A DNA stretch of 64,000 bases from Hetaerina americana (taxonomy: Eukaryota; Arthropoda; Insecta; Odonata; Calopterygidae): assembly GCA_022747635.1 (NCBI GenBank), contig JAKTNV010000004.1, positions 18,848,969-18,912,968 of the forward strand, in the 5' to 3' direction. Of the stretch, positions 24,421-36,200 are shown in pieces. Numbering within the stretch: the stretch's first letter is position 1; each line of letters starts with the position of its first letter. A program made the translations under genes and the position numbers. The notes under the pieces were generated by a model that was given only the letters and a program-made list of their open reading frames with translations, did no database searches and was not told the DNA's origin.

Positions 24421-25519
24421 TGATATTGTATTTCTTTTGGATAGATTTTTCAGGGAAAAAATAACCAGTGTTTGTTTGCCGATTTATTGTCCACCATGCG
24501 TTCCCTTACTCGCCAGTTTTATGAAGACGAGTGCAAACACATTGTCCATCATAACGAATAAGTAGGAAATTTGAATTGCATGATGGCCAATGAAGAGAAG
24601 CCAATGGAAAACATCTAACGTAGAGGGGATATGATTGGACAAAGACTGAGCTACGATGTTTTGCTGAATATCATAATTCAAGGAAATTACGATGCATTCT
24701 GGTTATAGGAGTATAATCGAAGTTCTGGTGATCTTATGTATAATTAATTGTTTAGTTGAGCATTCATCTTATTCTTTTTCTTTTTATTCCCCCAAAATGT
24801 TTGGGGGGATTTGATAACATCTAGAGGAGTCCTACATAATCTGTGTTGGAATATATTCTCATTTACGTTAATTTTTTCTTTCCCTGCAGGGATAACATGG
24901 AAAGAATTGAAAATTACTTATTAAATATATTCCAATGAGTCTTTGAATATTTAATTGAGTGTTTTGTTAAGTGTGGCGATAAATTATTTGAAGTGAACGA
25001 CTTCTAGACCACGATATGCCCCACAATTGCTATCAATATGCACCTGTGTACACGAGTGCTTGTGGGCGATTGCTGACTCGTAGTCTTAATCGTGATATTT
25101 AATTGGAAGTGGTTCCACACCAATGGCATATTTTGGTTAGGGTCATCTTATTTCAACGTGCTGTAATAATTTAATAGTTTAGGCATTTTAAGTTTTCAAT
25201 ACCCACTTTAAGAGGGTCAATGTATTTATTTTAAAAGTGTAGGAAAGTAAAATTATTAAGGAAAACGCAACCTAGGTTAATTTTAATTCGGGGAAAAGAT
25301 TAAGGGATGTGAATTGTCACAAAGGGCGTTGTGTTAGGCATGATAAAATTGTCGGAATTTTCCGTTCGCGGGGAGAAGATGGTCATTATAAACAAAGTTG
25401 AAAGAAATATTTAATGTTGCAAAACGGAGCTGTAGAAAAGACTAGTTACTATTAGTGCGTGGAATAGTTAAATGAAATATTTTTTAGGAATGCTTACTTA
25501 ATGAAACTTGAAGCCCGTC
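24421..25519. other. AT-rich non-coding stretch
   Basis: No supported gene or repeat. Confidence 0.4.
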
Positions 25520-25690
25520 ACATGTACATCTACATAATACCCCGCAAGGGCTTGTGGCGGGACGTGTGTCACCACCTGTATAAAGGAACGAAAACACATG
25601 CAAAATCAACACATGCGTGCAAACCTTTACCCATAGCGGCGTATACATTCATGCAAAAATCCTTTAAACTTACGCGCATGATTATACAAA
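25520..25690 (+). repeat. Dispersed repeat family B, copy 1
   Basis: It opens with CATGTACATCTACATAATAC and CCCGCAAGGGC, contains GTGGCGGGACGTGTGTCACC, and runs through ACACATGCAAAATCAACACA to CATTCATGCAAAAATCC. The same order of words occurs at 31746 and 58993, all on the + strand. The CCCCGC...GCGGG words near the start can pair as a small hairpin. It has no coding capacity. The class is uncertain: perhaps the end of a non-LTR element or a non-autonomous element. Confidence 0.75.
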
Positions 25691-26786
25691 TGTTATAACC
25701 CATCGAACAATTGCTCTTTTGAATGCAGTACAAAATTTATCCAATAGCGTGTAAGCCAGAATTTGAAAAGTAATGAGGCGAAATTCCATGTAACATGTTT
25801 GAATCAAAGTCCATGTAATCACGAATGCAATTTTGTGAGCTGCAGGAAATGTTGTATAGGACCAATAAATTTCATGTCGGACAGCTAAAAAGTTGAAGTA
25901 CAGCTCAGAAACCTAACCAAGGACGGCAGGGAAGACGCTTCGTGGAAATTTAAGGCTCTAGACTTAACAAACATGTTACGAGCTGCGAAAAATGGTTCTT
26001 AATTTGTTTATTCGCAACATTTTGATAAATCCCTGGATCGCTCGACTGATTCAAAGTACCGTTAATATTACATCCTGTGGAAATTCGACACTATTAGTGG
26101 CTTTGCGAATTCGATTAAATACTACTATGTTCTTAAATGGTGTACCTGCATGCTGTGTAAATGAGGAAGGCATCTGTTTTAATTCTTCGAACGATGTTTT
26201 GTGTAGCAACATTATTATTTTATTTATTATTTAATAATTACATTGCAATTAGGCGATTTTCCTGGTGGCAACGGTCACCCATTTCCCGGGCAAGTTTGGT
26301 CAAAGATCACTCTTGCAACGAAAAATACATGCATGCACGCACTAGAAAAACAGGTAAGAGACAAAATATTCTTACATACAATGACACTTCCACATCAAAT
26401 ACAAGGAAACTTCCACATCACATAATGTGTGACACATTTTTATAGAAAATTTATTGAAGAACACATGTTGTGCCGTCGAGAAGTTTTATGGAAACGCAAC
26501 GACTATGATGTTGATTTGCAATATTGTTGAGCCACTTTTCCGCTAACATTGAGTAGTAACGAAAAAGCGAATCCGACGTTCAGCTCCCACGACCGGTGGA
26601 TGGACAGATGGATCTGGCGGAGGTTATAAAAGCAGGTCCCGCTCTGCCTTATTGATTTGTTTTCAAGTTCTTTCAAAGATTATAGTTGATATGGTTTGGT
26701 GAAAAGAGACTTCTATCTAAAGGACATGGCGATATTGACGGTGGCTTACGTTGAATTTTTGTTCCTGTGACCGTTAGTATGTTAAC
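25691..26786. other. AT-rich non-coding stretch
   Basis: No supported gene. Frames stay below 95 codons and lack recognisable domains. Confidence 0.4.
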
Positions 26787-26885
26787 ACTACTTGTACTGT
26801 TACATTGTGTACATTATAACGGAAGTACACTAGTGTACTTCCGTTATAATGTGTGTTCATGAATGTTTATGTTCAGTACAGTGGT
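26787..26885. repeat. Palindrome with a perfect 42-bp core
   Basis: Bases 26811-26852 are exactly self-complementary: 21-base arms with no spacer, each containing CATTATAACGGAAGTACACT or its complement. Outside the core, ACTACTTGTACTG (26787-26799) and CAGTACAGTGGT (26874-26885) form a weaker outer pair. It may be a tiny palindromic non-autonomous transposon or a hairpin relic. Confidence 0.85.
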
Positions 26886-29800
26886 TTATCAATGCAGTGA
26901 TGCATAGTCTTAATTCCGAATTTCAAACTTCGTGTTCGAAAATATTTTTTTTTACGGAGAAGATTCCATTTGATGAATTACAAAAACTCGGTAACAAGCC
27001 ATATGTATGAACTTATTTTTGAATAAATAAAGAAAGTGTTCTTTATAGATTAATTTTTAGGGCAATGGTTTGTTGATTTTCCTCAAGTTATGGGTAATTC
27101 TTGTCTTTCTTGTATCACGGTATTGAAGGTGTATGGCGAAATTTGCATGTTTTCAGTTCATCAATCAAATGTCCCCCGGATTATTCTTAACATCATGCTG
27201 TAATGAAGGTATGTTAAGTCGCCGAGTAATGGCTTGAGAATTATTCGATTATTTCACAAATTTGCTAATCTGAACACACATCGTCACCGCTAATGACGAG
27301 TATAGTTAGGGAAACAGCCTTTTGATACGGTGGACTTGGTAAAATTAAAAGAAGTTTGTTATCCAGTGATCCTTCACAAAAAGGAGGTATTTCATGAATA
27401 TTTGGAACACTGTTTGGGTTCATGATTTCTGGCAGTAGTAATAATAATCTTTGCCGTTTTTGTGTGTTAACGACTTTTCTTTTTACCTTGAATTCAGGGT
27501 GATCATAGACTTAATCTTTTATTAGATCTGCATTCTCGAGGTTGTAGACAAATCAACCCATTGTTATTTTTTAGTATCTGCAGTTGGTACACATAACATG
27601 TTTCTCCATAACTGTAAAATAATTATCATTCCATTTTTTTTTGGAAAGAACAGTTCCATTTTAAGTTTATATATCAGGCATTTTCCTGATTTTTTTTTAA
27701 CCAGTTCGTATAGAACGTCTTTGCCAGTAATGATTATTTAACAATAACGGCTTCGTGAATAATTATCATCTTAGCTTGAGCAATTGTGAGTGCAATAACA
27801 TATCAAGACTTCCTTTAAACGACCTCCTCTAGCCTCACCTAAACCTAAACTAGCCTCCCAGCCTAATTTCGATATTCTTACTAGTCCGGGATCCGGTCGT
27901 GTCATTCAGTGTCTGCAAAATAATATTCTTAGAAGGAAAACCAGAGAACTTGAAACAAGAGGTTGATTTGATTGGAATGGGCGCCGAGGAATTTCGAAAA
28001 AAATCACTCTCATATTTTTATTGGCAAAATAACACTTCACATCACCTATCAAGAGTGTCTGAGAAAGATCTTCTCTTTCCAGGAATCACTTTTTTCCTTC
28101 ATGTTAAGCATATTGAACACCTCATTTGTTTAACAGTTGGGAGAAGAGGCCACAAGAGATGCCCTAAGACGCGTGAAATCATGTATTACAGTCATAGAGG
28201 TGGCAAAATTTTCTCCCACCGTCTACGTCTTATTAGAAAACTGTGAGTACCCAGGAAATCATAGGGTTTTTTAGCTTTTAAAATGTTTTAGTTTCGTCCT
28301 GTTTTCCCGTTTCGTCATCCTGTTTTTCTGCAAAAATACATACAATTATTAGTAATTCTAATTTCCACTATCCCTCCTCCAAAGACCTAAATGCAATTAG
28401 ATGTTGTCTGCTATTTCGTTTCTAGTTTCGGTTCTGTTATTGCTCGACCATTAGCTTGCACTGTGCATTCTCACTTTTTTAGGAAACATTGGAACTAGCC
28501 ATATTCTTAACGACCCCTGGGTTGGAATATATATCAAAAGAATTTGCCCCGTTCGCCCTCTCAGTGAATTATAATGCCTTTTTTGAGGAGCAAGTATAAT
28601 GTTCAGTTCCACGTCAACCTTCGAGCTTATTTCATATTTTGAGAGGTGTTATATTAGACCAATTACTGAAGTCCTTCTAACTGAAATAAAATATTTTCAG
28701 TAGTAATGCCAGTGACGAAATCGAATCAATTTCGAATTTCATTGCACACAAAAAATTTTGTTTTCATGTGTATCAATTGGAATTTTCTTTTTTTTCATGA
28801 ATTTCTTCGTTTTTTTCATTAATCTCTTAGTTGTTTTTTTTTTCATTGTTATCTTCGTTTTTAAATCACTGCAAGGTGTATACCATCATATTTAAATCTG
28901 TCTCTAAAGTTGAGATTCTCGGACCTTTTTATTGCACTATTCGTTTCAGTCATCTCTCCCTACTATTATGTTCTTAAGCGTTCTTTTGAAATTTCTACAT
29001 TCTTCATAATATGAAAAAAATGTGACCTTGAGTCAGTTGATTCAGTTGGCTCTTTGCTAAGATTATTTCGTTATTTAGTACACCTAGAGTTAACGGCGTA
29101 GAGCTTGCAGTTCGCAGAGAAAGCCTGTCGTGAATTTGGTCTCGAAATAATAAAATCAAATCATTAAAATGACAATCATAACGGGGTTAAGTTTCACACC
29201 TGCCTCATCTCAGGAATTGTAAACAGGTTTAATTTTTAAATTTTAGTATCCCTATTCTTACTTTTTCCCGCCATATTTTGTCATCTATATTTTAATAAAC
29301 GGTTTGTAATTGACTTTCATTTTGTATTCAGCCAACGCAAGCGTAACTTTCTTGGCAATTCTACGGTTTCTTAGTAAGTGTATAATAACATAGTAAAATT
29401 ATCCCATACTTTTACCTGATTGGTTCACTTAATCACGGGCACAACTTCCTAATCCCTCAGAAATATTTTTGTCCCGGCTATCTAGTACACTAACTGCTGT
29501 AGTTAACGCGGTATCATATTAGTCTTAGCGTGGCATTAGTCTTAGTTTTACATGCTGTCCAGTTTCTACTTTTTCGGTGTTTTCCGGTTTTGACGTTGGA
29601 CTCACTAAATATGGAGTGACGAGCGTCGTATTGTTTCCTCAAGTGTTGCGGACCTTCTTGCTCATGAAAAGATTTCACTTTTAAAACCGTTCTTAATGCG
29701 GCGCACTTCTAGAAGATGACAAAATAGATACCGAAACAGAATTATAGTCAATGTCAGATGACTATCATTCGCCTAAGAGGCTGACTTGTGATTAGCTGTG

Positions 29801-31529
29801 AAATAATTCATCGCCATTGGCACATATCCCTCAGCGAGACAGACTTACGCATTGTAATAGGGCCTTTTTCTCCCTACCTATGGCTTCTAGAGATTGAGGT
29901 CGTTGTACCGTGTGGTCGTTGCCCTTAGTCTAAAAACTATTTTGCATAAGAGTTTCGTGATCTAAGAAATTTACCCTCGTCCTGATTCGTTGTTTGTCAC
30001 TTCGGTGGTTCGTCAACACACAAATCCCTGTCAAGCCGGCCGGATGCTGGTTTTGCAATTTTACTAAAGGGAAGTAACAATGTATGTTGGTGAAAATTTT
30101 ACTTCAAATTATTTATTAGAGGAATATTATTCGTCTGTAGATGAATGTCAGTAAACAATGTCAGGTGCCCAGGTGTAGAGGCCTCAGCTGAGTATAAGCG
30201 CATAGTTCCCTCAATTCTTTTACTACTAAAGCGAAAAATTAGTCAGGTGGTGAATGATAACAATCGCCGAAGACGATTTATAACCAGTTATTCTCAGGTG
30301 GAGTCGTAATTGTTGCATTAACTAAGTCCAAATATTTTTCTTCGTCTTTTCAACCTAGGTGAAAAGCAATTTCAAATGATCCTTTCGCACCTAATATGTA
30401 TGTTTTATTACAATATACTGGGTAAACATTACCTCTAGGTGTGAAGATATCGCTGAATGTTCGAAGATTCTAATGCTCCTCTGTTTTTCCGAAAGGAAAT
30501 GACCTAATCAACAAATTGTGATGTTTTGGTCCCGTGTTCGTGAGTAATTTTGCCGCTGTATCAATACCAGAGCAGAATATTTTAGTATCCACTACTATAG
30601 AGGAAATTTTCACTTTTAAAAGTTCATCTTCCATGGAATTTCTAATGTACGACTGTGTTTAAATTGTTTTGCCATCACGGGTTTATATTACATGATCATC
30701 GTTGATTTATATCAGATATTTCATAAGGTGGATGCTTTACTGCGATTTGTGGGAAAGCAATAAAATGCATTTCTTCCCATCTAATTTCTGGAAGGCCTCC
30801 AAAATGACTAAGGATTGTTTCTCTATTGTTCATCCCTCTAATTAATTTTTCCATCGTTTTCGTGAGTTTAATTGATGGCAATTATTGCAGCTGCCTTTGA
30901 CATGAGTTTTTCTGTGTGATTAATCTGTGAAATCCTCTTCCCGATGTTAACAACTCGATACTTTTTTAAATTATATGGATTGGAAATTGAATTTAAATGA
31001 ACAATGAGAGATACTTCTTCCTCGACCTTGGCTCAACTTTGTAACAATCCGATTTCAGTTTGAAATCATTTCTGGAGTACTATTTTTACTCTCTTGGTAA
31101 TTTCTTTCGAAAAAAAGATCAAAAACTCATCGTAACGTGCTTTGTTTTTCTTTGTATTTGGCTCGGTTAAATGAAGGTTTGGCGACATCATAAAGATAAA
31201 AATTTTTGACTAGCGCTCAGTAAATGCTTAAAATGTGACTTAATTCACGGGAAAAGAATTACTCCATGTTATTTTTGAAATGCTTTCCCCAAAATATTAC
31301 TGAAATTTTCTGCTTCTTCGACCTTAAGTACTAATCTCTACGTGTTGCAGGCACTCAATCACGGTTTTACTACCATAGTTAACAACTGGTGTGAATATTG
31401 GATCTTGACTTAAGGTGTGGTAAAATAAACTTCATAATATTTTGTCGTTTGAGCAAGACTTGTGTTGTTTACAGTGACTAGAACTTTTTGTCTCGGCGAA
31501 AATGTGGAATTCTTTAATGAACACTTCCT
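26886..31529. other. AT-rich non-coding stretch
   Basis: About 4.6 kb without a supported gene apart from the doubtful frame at 27899-28246. Long T runs occur near 28790-28860. No repeat with a second copy was noticed. Confidence 0.4.
27899..28246 (+). other. Unassigned 115-codon open frame
   Basis: The frame is open for 115 codons in AT-rich DNA, where stops are expected often. The product is charged, with no low complexity (for example VKHIEHLICLTVGRRGHKRC). The part from 28080 is framed by an acceptor-like TTCTCTTTCCAG and a donor-like ACT|GTGAGT at about 28245, so an internal exon of about 165 bp is conceivable. No family is recognised, there is no ATG at its start, and no partner exon was found. 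Chance is the simpler reading. Confidence 0.2.
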
Positions 31530-32812
31530 CGTGCGATGATTTTTTACGACTTTTGGCGATCAAGCCCCAACCTTTGCCACGGTGAAAAGCTGTTGCAACG
31601 TATTCCATCATGGCTGCCGTTCGCTCAGCGACGAAAGTCGTGAAGGTCGTCCAAAATCAGTTGTTGTGCCAGAAAACGTTGATACTGTGCAAGAACTAGT
31701 TAAGGAAGATCGTAATGTGACTTATCGTGAGATTGAGGTATCCTTACATCTACATCTACATGATACCCCGCAAGCCGCCGCAAGGGCGTGTGGCGGGGGG
31801 TGTTAGGTCACCAACCGTAAAAAGGAAAAATACCACATGCAAAATAACAACACGGAAAATTACACCCACAGCAGCGCACACACTCATGCAAAAATCCCTT
31901 CATCCAATACTCATGCAAACACACATGCCGCAAAACAACTAAAAAACTGCACCCCATGATGCAGCACGAAAGCCATCCTACAACAGGGATTAGTATGACG
32001 AGCATCAATAAGATATTACATGCACATTTAGAAGTGAAAAAAATTTGTTTGCGTTGGATCCCGCATAATTTGACAAAAGCTCAAAAAGATGCTCGTGTCA
32101 ATTGATGCAAAGATTTGGTCAAGAAATATAATCGCGTTGCATCAAAAGCTGTGTATAACATATACACAGGTGGCGGATCTGTGATCTATTCATTTGAGCC
32201 CGAAACAAAACAGCAATCCACTGTATGGGTATTCTAAGACGAGCCAAATCCGACAAAAGTGATTCGTGCACGAAGCACATCAAAGCAAATGATCGCCTGT
32301 TTCCTCGGAATAACTGGACATGAGGCAACCGCACTGTTAGAGAAACGTTGAACCGTAAATTCTGAATGGTACACGAGTATTTGTTTGCCATAAGTGCATG
32401 GTGAAACACGGAAAAAAAGAGGCAACGAAGGATCATTCTTCATCATGACAATGCAAGCTCTCACAGATCGGCTGAAACAACTACCTAGTTGACTGGCCAA
32501 AACGCCGAATTCATGGGTCATCCTCCGTACAGCTTTGACTTAGGACCAAGTGGCTTCTTTTTATTCCCGGTTGTCAAGAAAAAATTGCGTGGGCAACGTT
32601 TTTCAGCGGCTGAAGAAGCCGTTGGTGCATTCAAAAACCATGTTTTGGAGGTGCCTCAATCTGAGTGGAAAATGTGTTACGAAAATTGGTGCGAGCGCAT
32701 GTAAAAGTGGATTGACTATCATGGAGAATACTTCGAAAAACAATTAAGTCATTTTCAACGTTACATTTTTCTTTTCATTATTAGGCTTAAAATATAAATA
32801 CCAACCCCCGTA
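31530..32812 (+). pseudogene. Decayed mariner transposon, second lineage, with nested insertion
   Basis: Read left to right, it carries a broken transposase of a different mariner lineage from the intact element. Visible parts are SDESREGRPKSVVVPENVD (31630-31684), REIEVSL (about 31725-31745), then after the inserted repeat ISMTSINKILHAHLEVKKIC, YEPETKQQSTVWVF-like sequence, HHDNASSH (near 32450), GQRFSAAEEAVGAFKNHVLE (about 32592-32653) and GEYFEKQ near 32740. Of the catalytic triad only the second Asp remains. The first (normally in TGDES) reads TGGGS and the third (normally PNDFFLF) reads PSGFFLF, both Asp to Gly. Several in-frame stops are present. The right end (32771-32812) looks like the terminal repeat of this lineage. 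The left terminal repeat was not found. Confidence 0.88.
31746..31985 (+). repeat. Dispersed repeat family B, copy 2, nested in mariner
   Basis: It begins CATCTACATCTACATGATAC, continues CCCGCAAGCCGCCGCAAGGG and GTGTGGCGGGGGGTGTTAGG, and shares CACATGCAAAATAACAACAC and CACTCATGCAAAAATCCC with the other copies. It splits the transposase reading between VSL and GIS, so the edges are well defined: removing about 31746 to 31985 rejoins the protein alignment. ATCCTTAC on the left and ATCCTACA on the right may be a worn target duplication. Being inside the dead mariner, it inserted later than that element. Confidence 0.8.
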
Positions 32813-33201
32813 TTTACCATCGGGGAAGGTTTTCTTAGACGAAGGTTATCTACAGTTTACCTTGGACAGTGATCCAACGGCTTAAGAAGAGGTTCGGTTA
32901 ACGCTAGTGTTCAACGTAGCATAGCATCAACAAAGAATGGAGGTTACAGCAACAGGTGAAAACGGAACGTTTGAAAACAAATCAAAGGAAAAGAGAAATG
33001 ACTTTTGTAACTTCAATAATTCAGTTTTATCCAGTACTAAGTCGTGAGTTTCAATTTCGTTAGTGCTAAAAGATACGATCGTAAGTCACAACGGGGTAAC
33101 ACTAAGTTTGCATCAATGGACAACTCGGATGGATATTCTGCGGAGTAGCATGGTAAATAAATAACCCCAATTGATGTTTGTGTTCAAAACTTTCCCAGCT
33201 G
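32813..33201. other. Spacer between two mariner-type ends
   Basis: No gene. It lies between the right end of the decayed mariner and a solitary end in opposite orientation. The two ends face away from each other, so this spacer is not itself an element. Confidence 0.45.
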
Positions 33202-33242
33202 TACAAGGGTTGCTATTTATATTTAAGCCTAATAATGTAAAG
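33202..33242 (+). repeat. Solitary mariner-type terminal repeat
   Basis: It reads TACAAGGGTTGCTATTTATA then TTTAAGCCTAATAATG, nearly the reverse complement of the end at 32771-32812. It has the orientation of a left end, but no transposase follows to the right. It is probably a remnant of another copy, of a deletion derivative, or of a rearranged half of the same element. Confidence 0.7.
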
Positions 33243-36200
33243 AGATTATTATTATTAAGGCGCCTTCTTGTTTTTCTCATTCGGAATATCTTTGGACCTT
33301 CTTCCTCCTCGTGGGTGTGATTTCCTGTATGCAGGAAATAGAAATCAATTCCTAATTCATTGATGTAATTTCCTTTTGGGTTCCACGTTCCTTGTGACAA
33401 GCTCCTTCTGTCTCCGTTTGATCAGGTGTAGTACGTAGTTTGTCAGGAACTAACATTTCATGTGTGAATTCATGTAATTGTCAAAAGGATTGAGGATGGG
33501 CGTGGTTAACTACCTCTCCTGAAAAATGTTCAATATGTTAAGAATGTACATAATTTTTGATATATTATTATTTAGCTAAATATATTGATAAGGTGTATCA
33601 ATTTGAAGCTCTCGAGAGGTGTTTTATTGGATGGCTTTCCAAAAACATTATATTTACATTCCGTTTTATTTTTACCTACCCGTAAATACGATAATCCACA
33701 AAATGTTTCTGGCATATTTTGAAAAAGGCAATTTTTGAAAATTCTACGCATTCATAGCATGAGCAACTTGCGAATGCGTTTTCACTTCGTGCGAGTTGGA
33801 ATAAACTGGTTATGATAAGGTGTTAACTTTTCCCAGAATTAATTGAACTTTCTTGATTGTGGATGCAGTCAGTTAATCCATAATTGTTATTGTAGACCCA
33901 CAGCTCACAACATGTAAAACCACTGTACGTATCCTCAGGTTCAAGTCAAAGGAATAGGAGGGAGATTTCCAAGGGTACGGTGGATGCTCCACGGTTTCAC
34001 ATTGCTACATTTCTGTCATCCAGCAGCGTTAATCCACCTTCAAGAGATAGATGTTTGGCATTCCTTCGTGTGATAAAAAATGTACGACGTTTGTATTCTT
34101 TTTTTCCTCGCATCAAGGCTATTCCACGAATACATGCTATCCAGATAGGGCTGGACTCTGTAAATTACATGCAGTGTAAATAAACGCGTCGTGAGCGCTG
34201 TGCTACTACAAGAGCTGTTTCGTTATCTCTTGTCGGTCATCTATCATTTAATAAATTCACGTGTTTTCCTGTTCTTAAGTAGATGAAAGAATAGTCATTC
34301 TGGCGGGAAAAATTGGGGGTTAATCCATTTCTTCGAAAGGTCTGAAGTAAATGTGGAAGGTCCGGATTTGTTGGTGTCGGTAATTTCATATTTGTATCGG
34401 GATTATAATTTGGGTTTAGGGAGCTCCCGGTGCGAACAATTCTCCTTATTATTGAGCGCTCAAGTTTTGTTTTTCGTAGGTTATCCCGTGTGTAGGCCCT
34501 GACGGAGACAAACTTCAAGAAGATCGACTTCGGTGATATCAGTGACACTCGAAGCAATGGGTGTCATTCAATTTAATAGCTAGTCAGTTTCTAAGCCCTC
34601 CAGTCCAAAAAATCTGGAAAAGACAGCATATTTTCCGGCTGGGAAGGTCGGAAAAATGTTGGGAATAACATTCAAGGGAATATGAGATGCAGAACTCGTC
34701 GAATAATTCAGTGGAGAAAATCGCTAGTTATGTAATCGATGCCATTGGAATTTCCACATTTAAGCTTCTGAAAATATTTCAATTTTTAGTTATTTTATGT
34801 TAAGTTAATAGGCGCAGTTCTCCTGTGCATTTGGTAGAGTAATTTTTAAAAATAGAAAAGTAATGGGTCCTTAATTCAATTTTCTTGTAGAATGATGCAA
34901 ACTGCCTTCTTACAAAATGTATTGAGGAGATATCTGATAAAAACTGAAACTTCATTGGATCGAATTTAAGTGATATTGTCAAGACCTGGCGTATAATAAT
35001 AATAGTGGCTTTTATTCTAGCATATATTTACGGTAGCAGCGCCGTAATACAGTATACGTATAATAAATGGTATCCCGCCACTTGATAAGTATTTCAAGAA
35101 AAAATCCAATAGCTCGAATTAAATGATTCACACGCAGGGTTTAAAAACTGTTCTGCTATACTCGATACTACATCAAATGTCTTAAGAGGCTTTTTTGCTA
35201 AGTGACGAGAGAGACAAGTTAGTGTTACCCGATATCCATCGGTGTAATGGTCATTGATGAAGTTGCCAAGATAAAAGAGATACCATTGCTAAATGGTCGT
35301 CGGTAAACTATTTTCCTATCGTAGACCGGAATGACGAGTTCCGAAGTGTTAGCGGGTTGGATAATGATGCGATTCACCCTCCAGGTCCATCTTTTGATTG
35401 TACAAGTAAGTTAAAGTAGTATCGCCCGGAATCCTTCGAGCCTAATTCATACTCTGCTAAAATCTTTCCAACTAAGCGGTGGCTGCCATTCGGGAACACT
35501 CTGATGATCATAGGCTGATGATATAAGATATGTTGGCGGACCATTATTTCCCCTCCGCGGCCCTCTTGCAGATCCTTCGCAGGGCTTTTCCTAGCCCATC
35601 CCTCCCCTCTTACCGTCGAATTAGGCGAGAGTTGGCCCTTACTCTAGAATTGGTTAAAAGCCAAACTCTGCGGTTTTCATTTTATAATAGTTAATTTCCG
35701 CTTTCTATGTAATTAGTTTTTATTTAGATTTCATGGACTTCTAGTAAAAAGTTTTTAGTCGTACATATTCTCTTGTGGTCATATCCAATTGTTGTTTTGG
35801 ATCGCTTCCATCACTTGCCGCCTGCAATTCTCATATCAAATACTACCTGTACATCTCTTTGTCTTTGCAACTCTAATTCGATTATTTCAGTTGTTCGCCT
35901 TGTTAAACGGCAATTTTGTAAAACGTTGCTGCTGGTTGTACCTGAGAAATATATTCCTTTCTCCTTTCCAGTCGCTCCTTAGTGGTAAAATGAAGGCCAA
36001 ATACCTGGCGACTGGTTAAAAGTGCTTCAGCAGTAGTTGAGAAAATGTCGTCTGAAATAAATGCGCCACAAGTTGAAGCTGAAATCTCAAATCTTATGCT
36101 AAAATACACCGTTCCGGCTACGATTTATACTCCTTTAGAAGAAAACGGCTGCGGCTATAGTTGTGAAGAAACGTGGTCCCCGCGAACCGTATGATTGTTT

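Noticed and set aside
32813..33201. Small transposon bounded by two inverted ends
   Set aside because: The ends face outward, away from this interval, so it is a spacer and not an element.
34237..34557. 106-codon minus frame
   Set aside because: No domain, no splice context, no second copy. Treated as chance.
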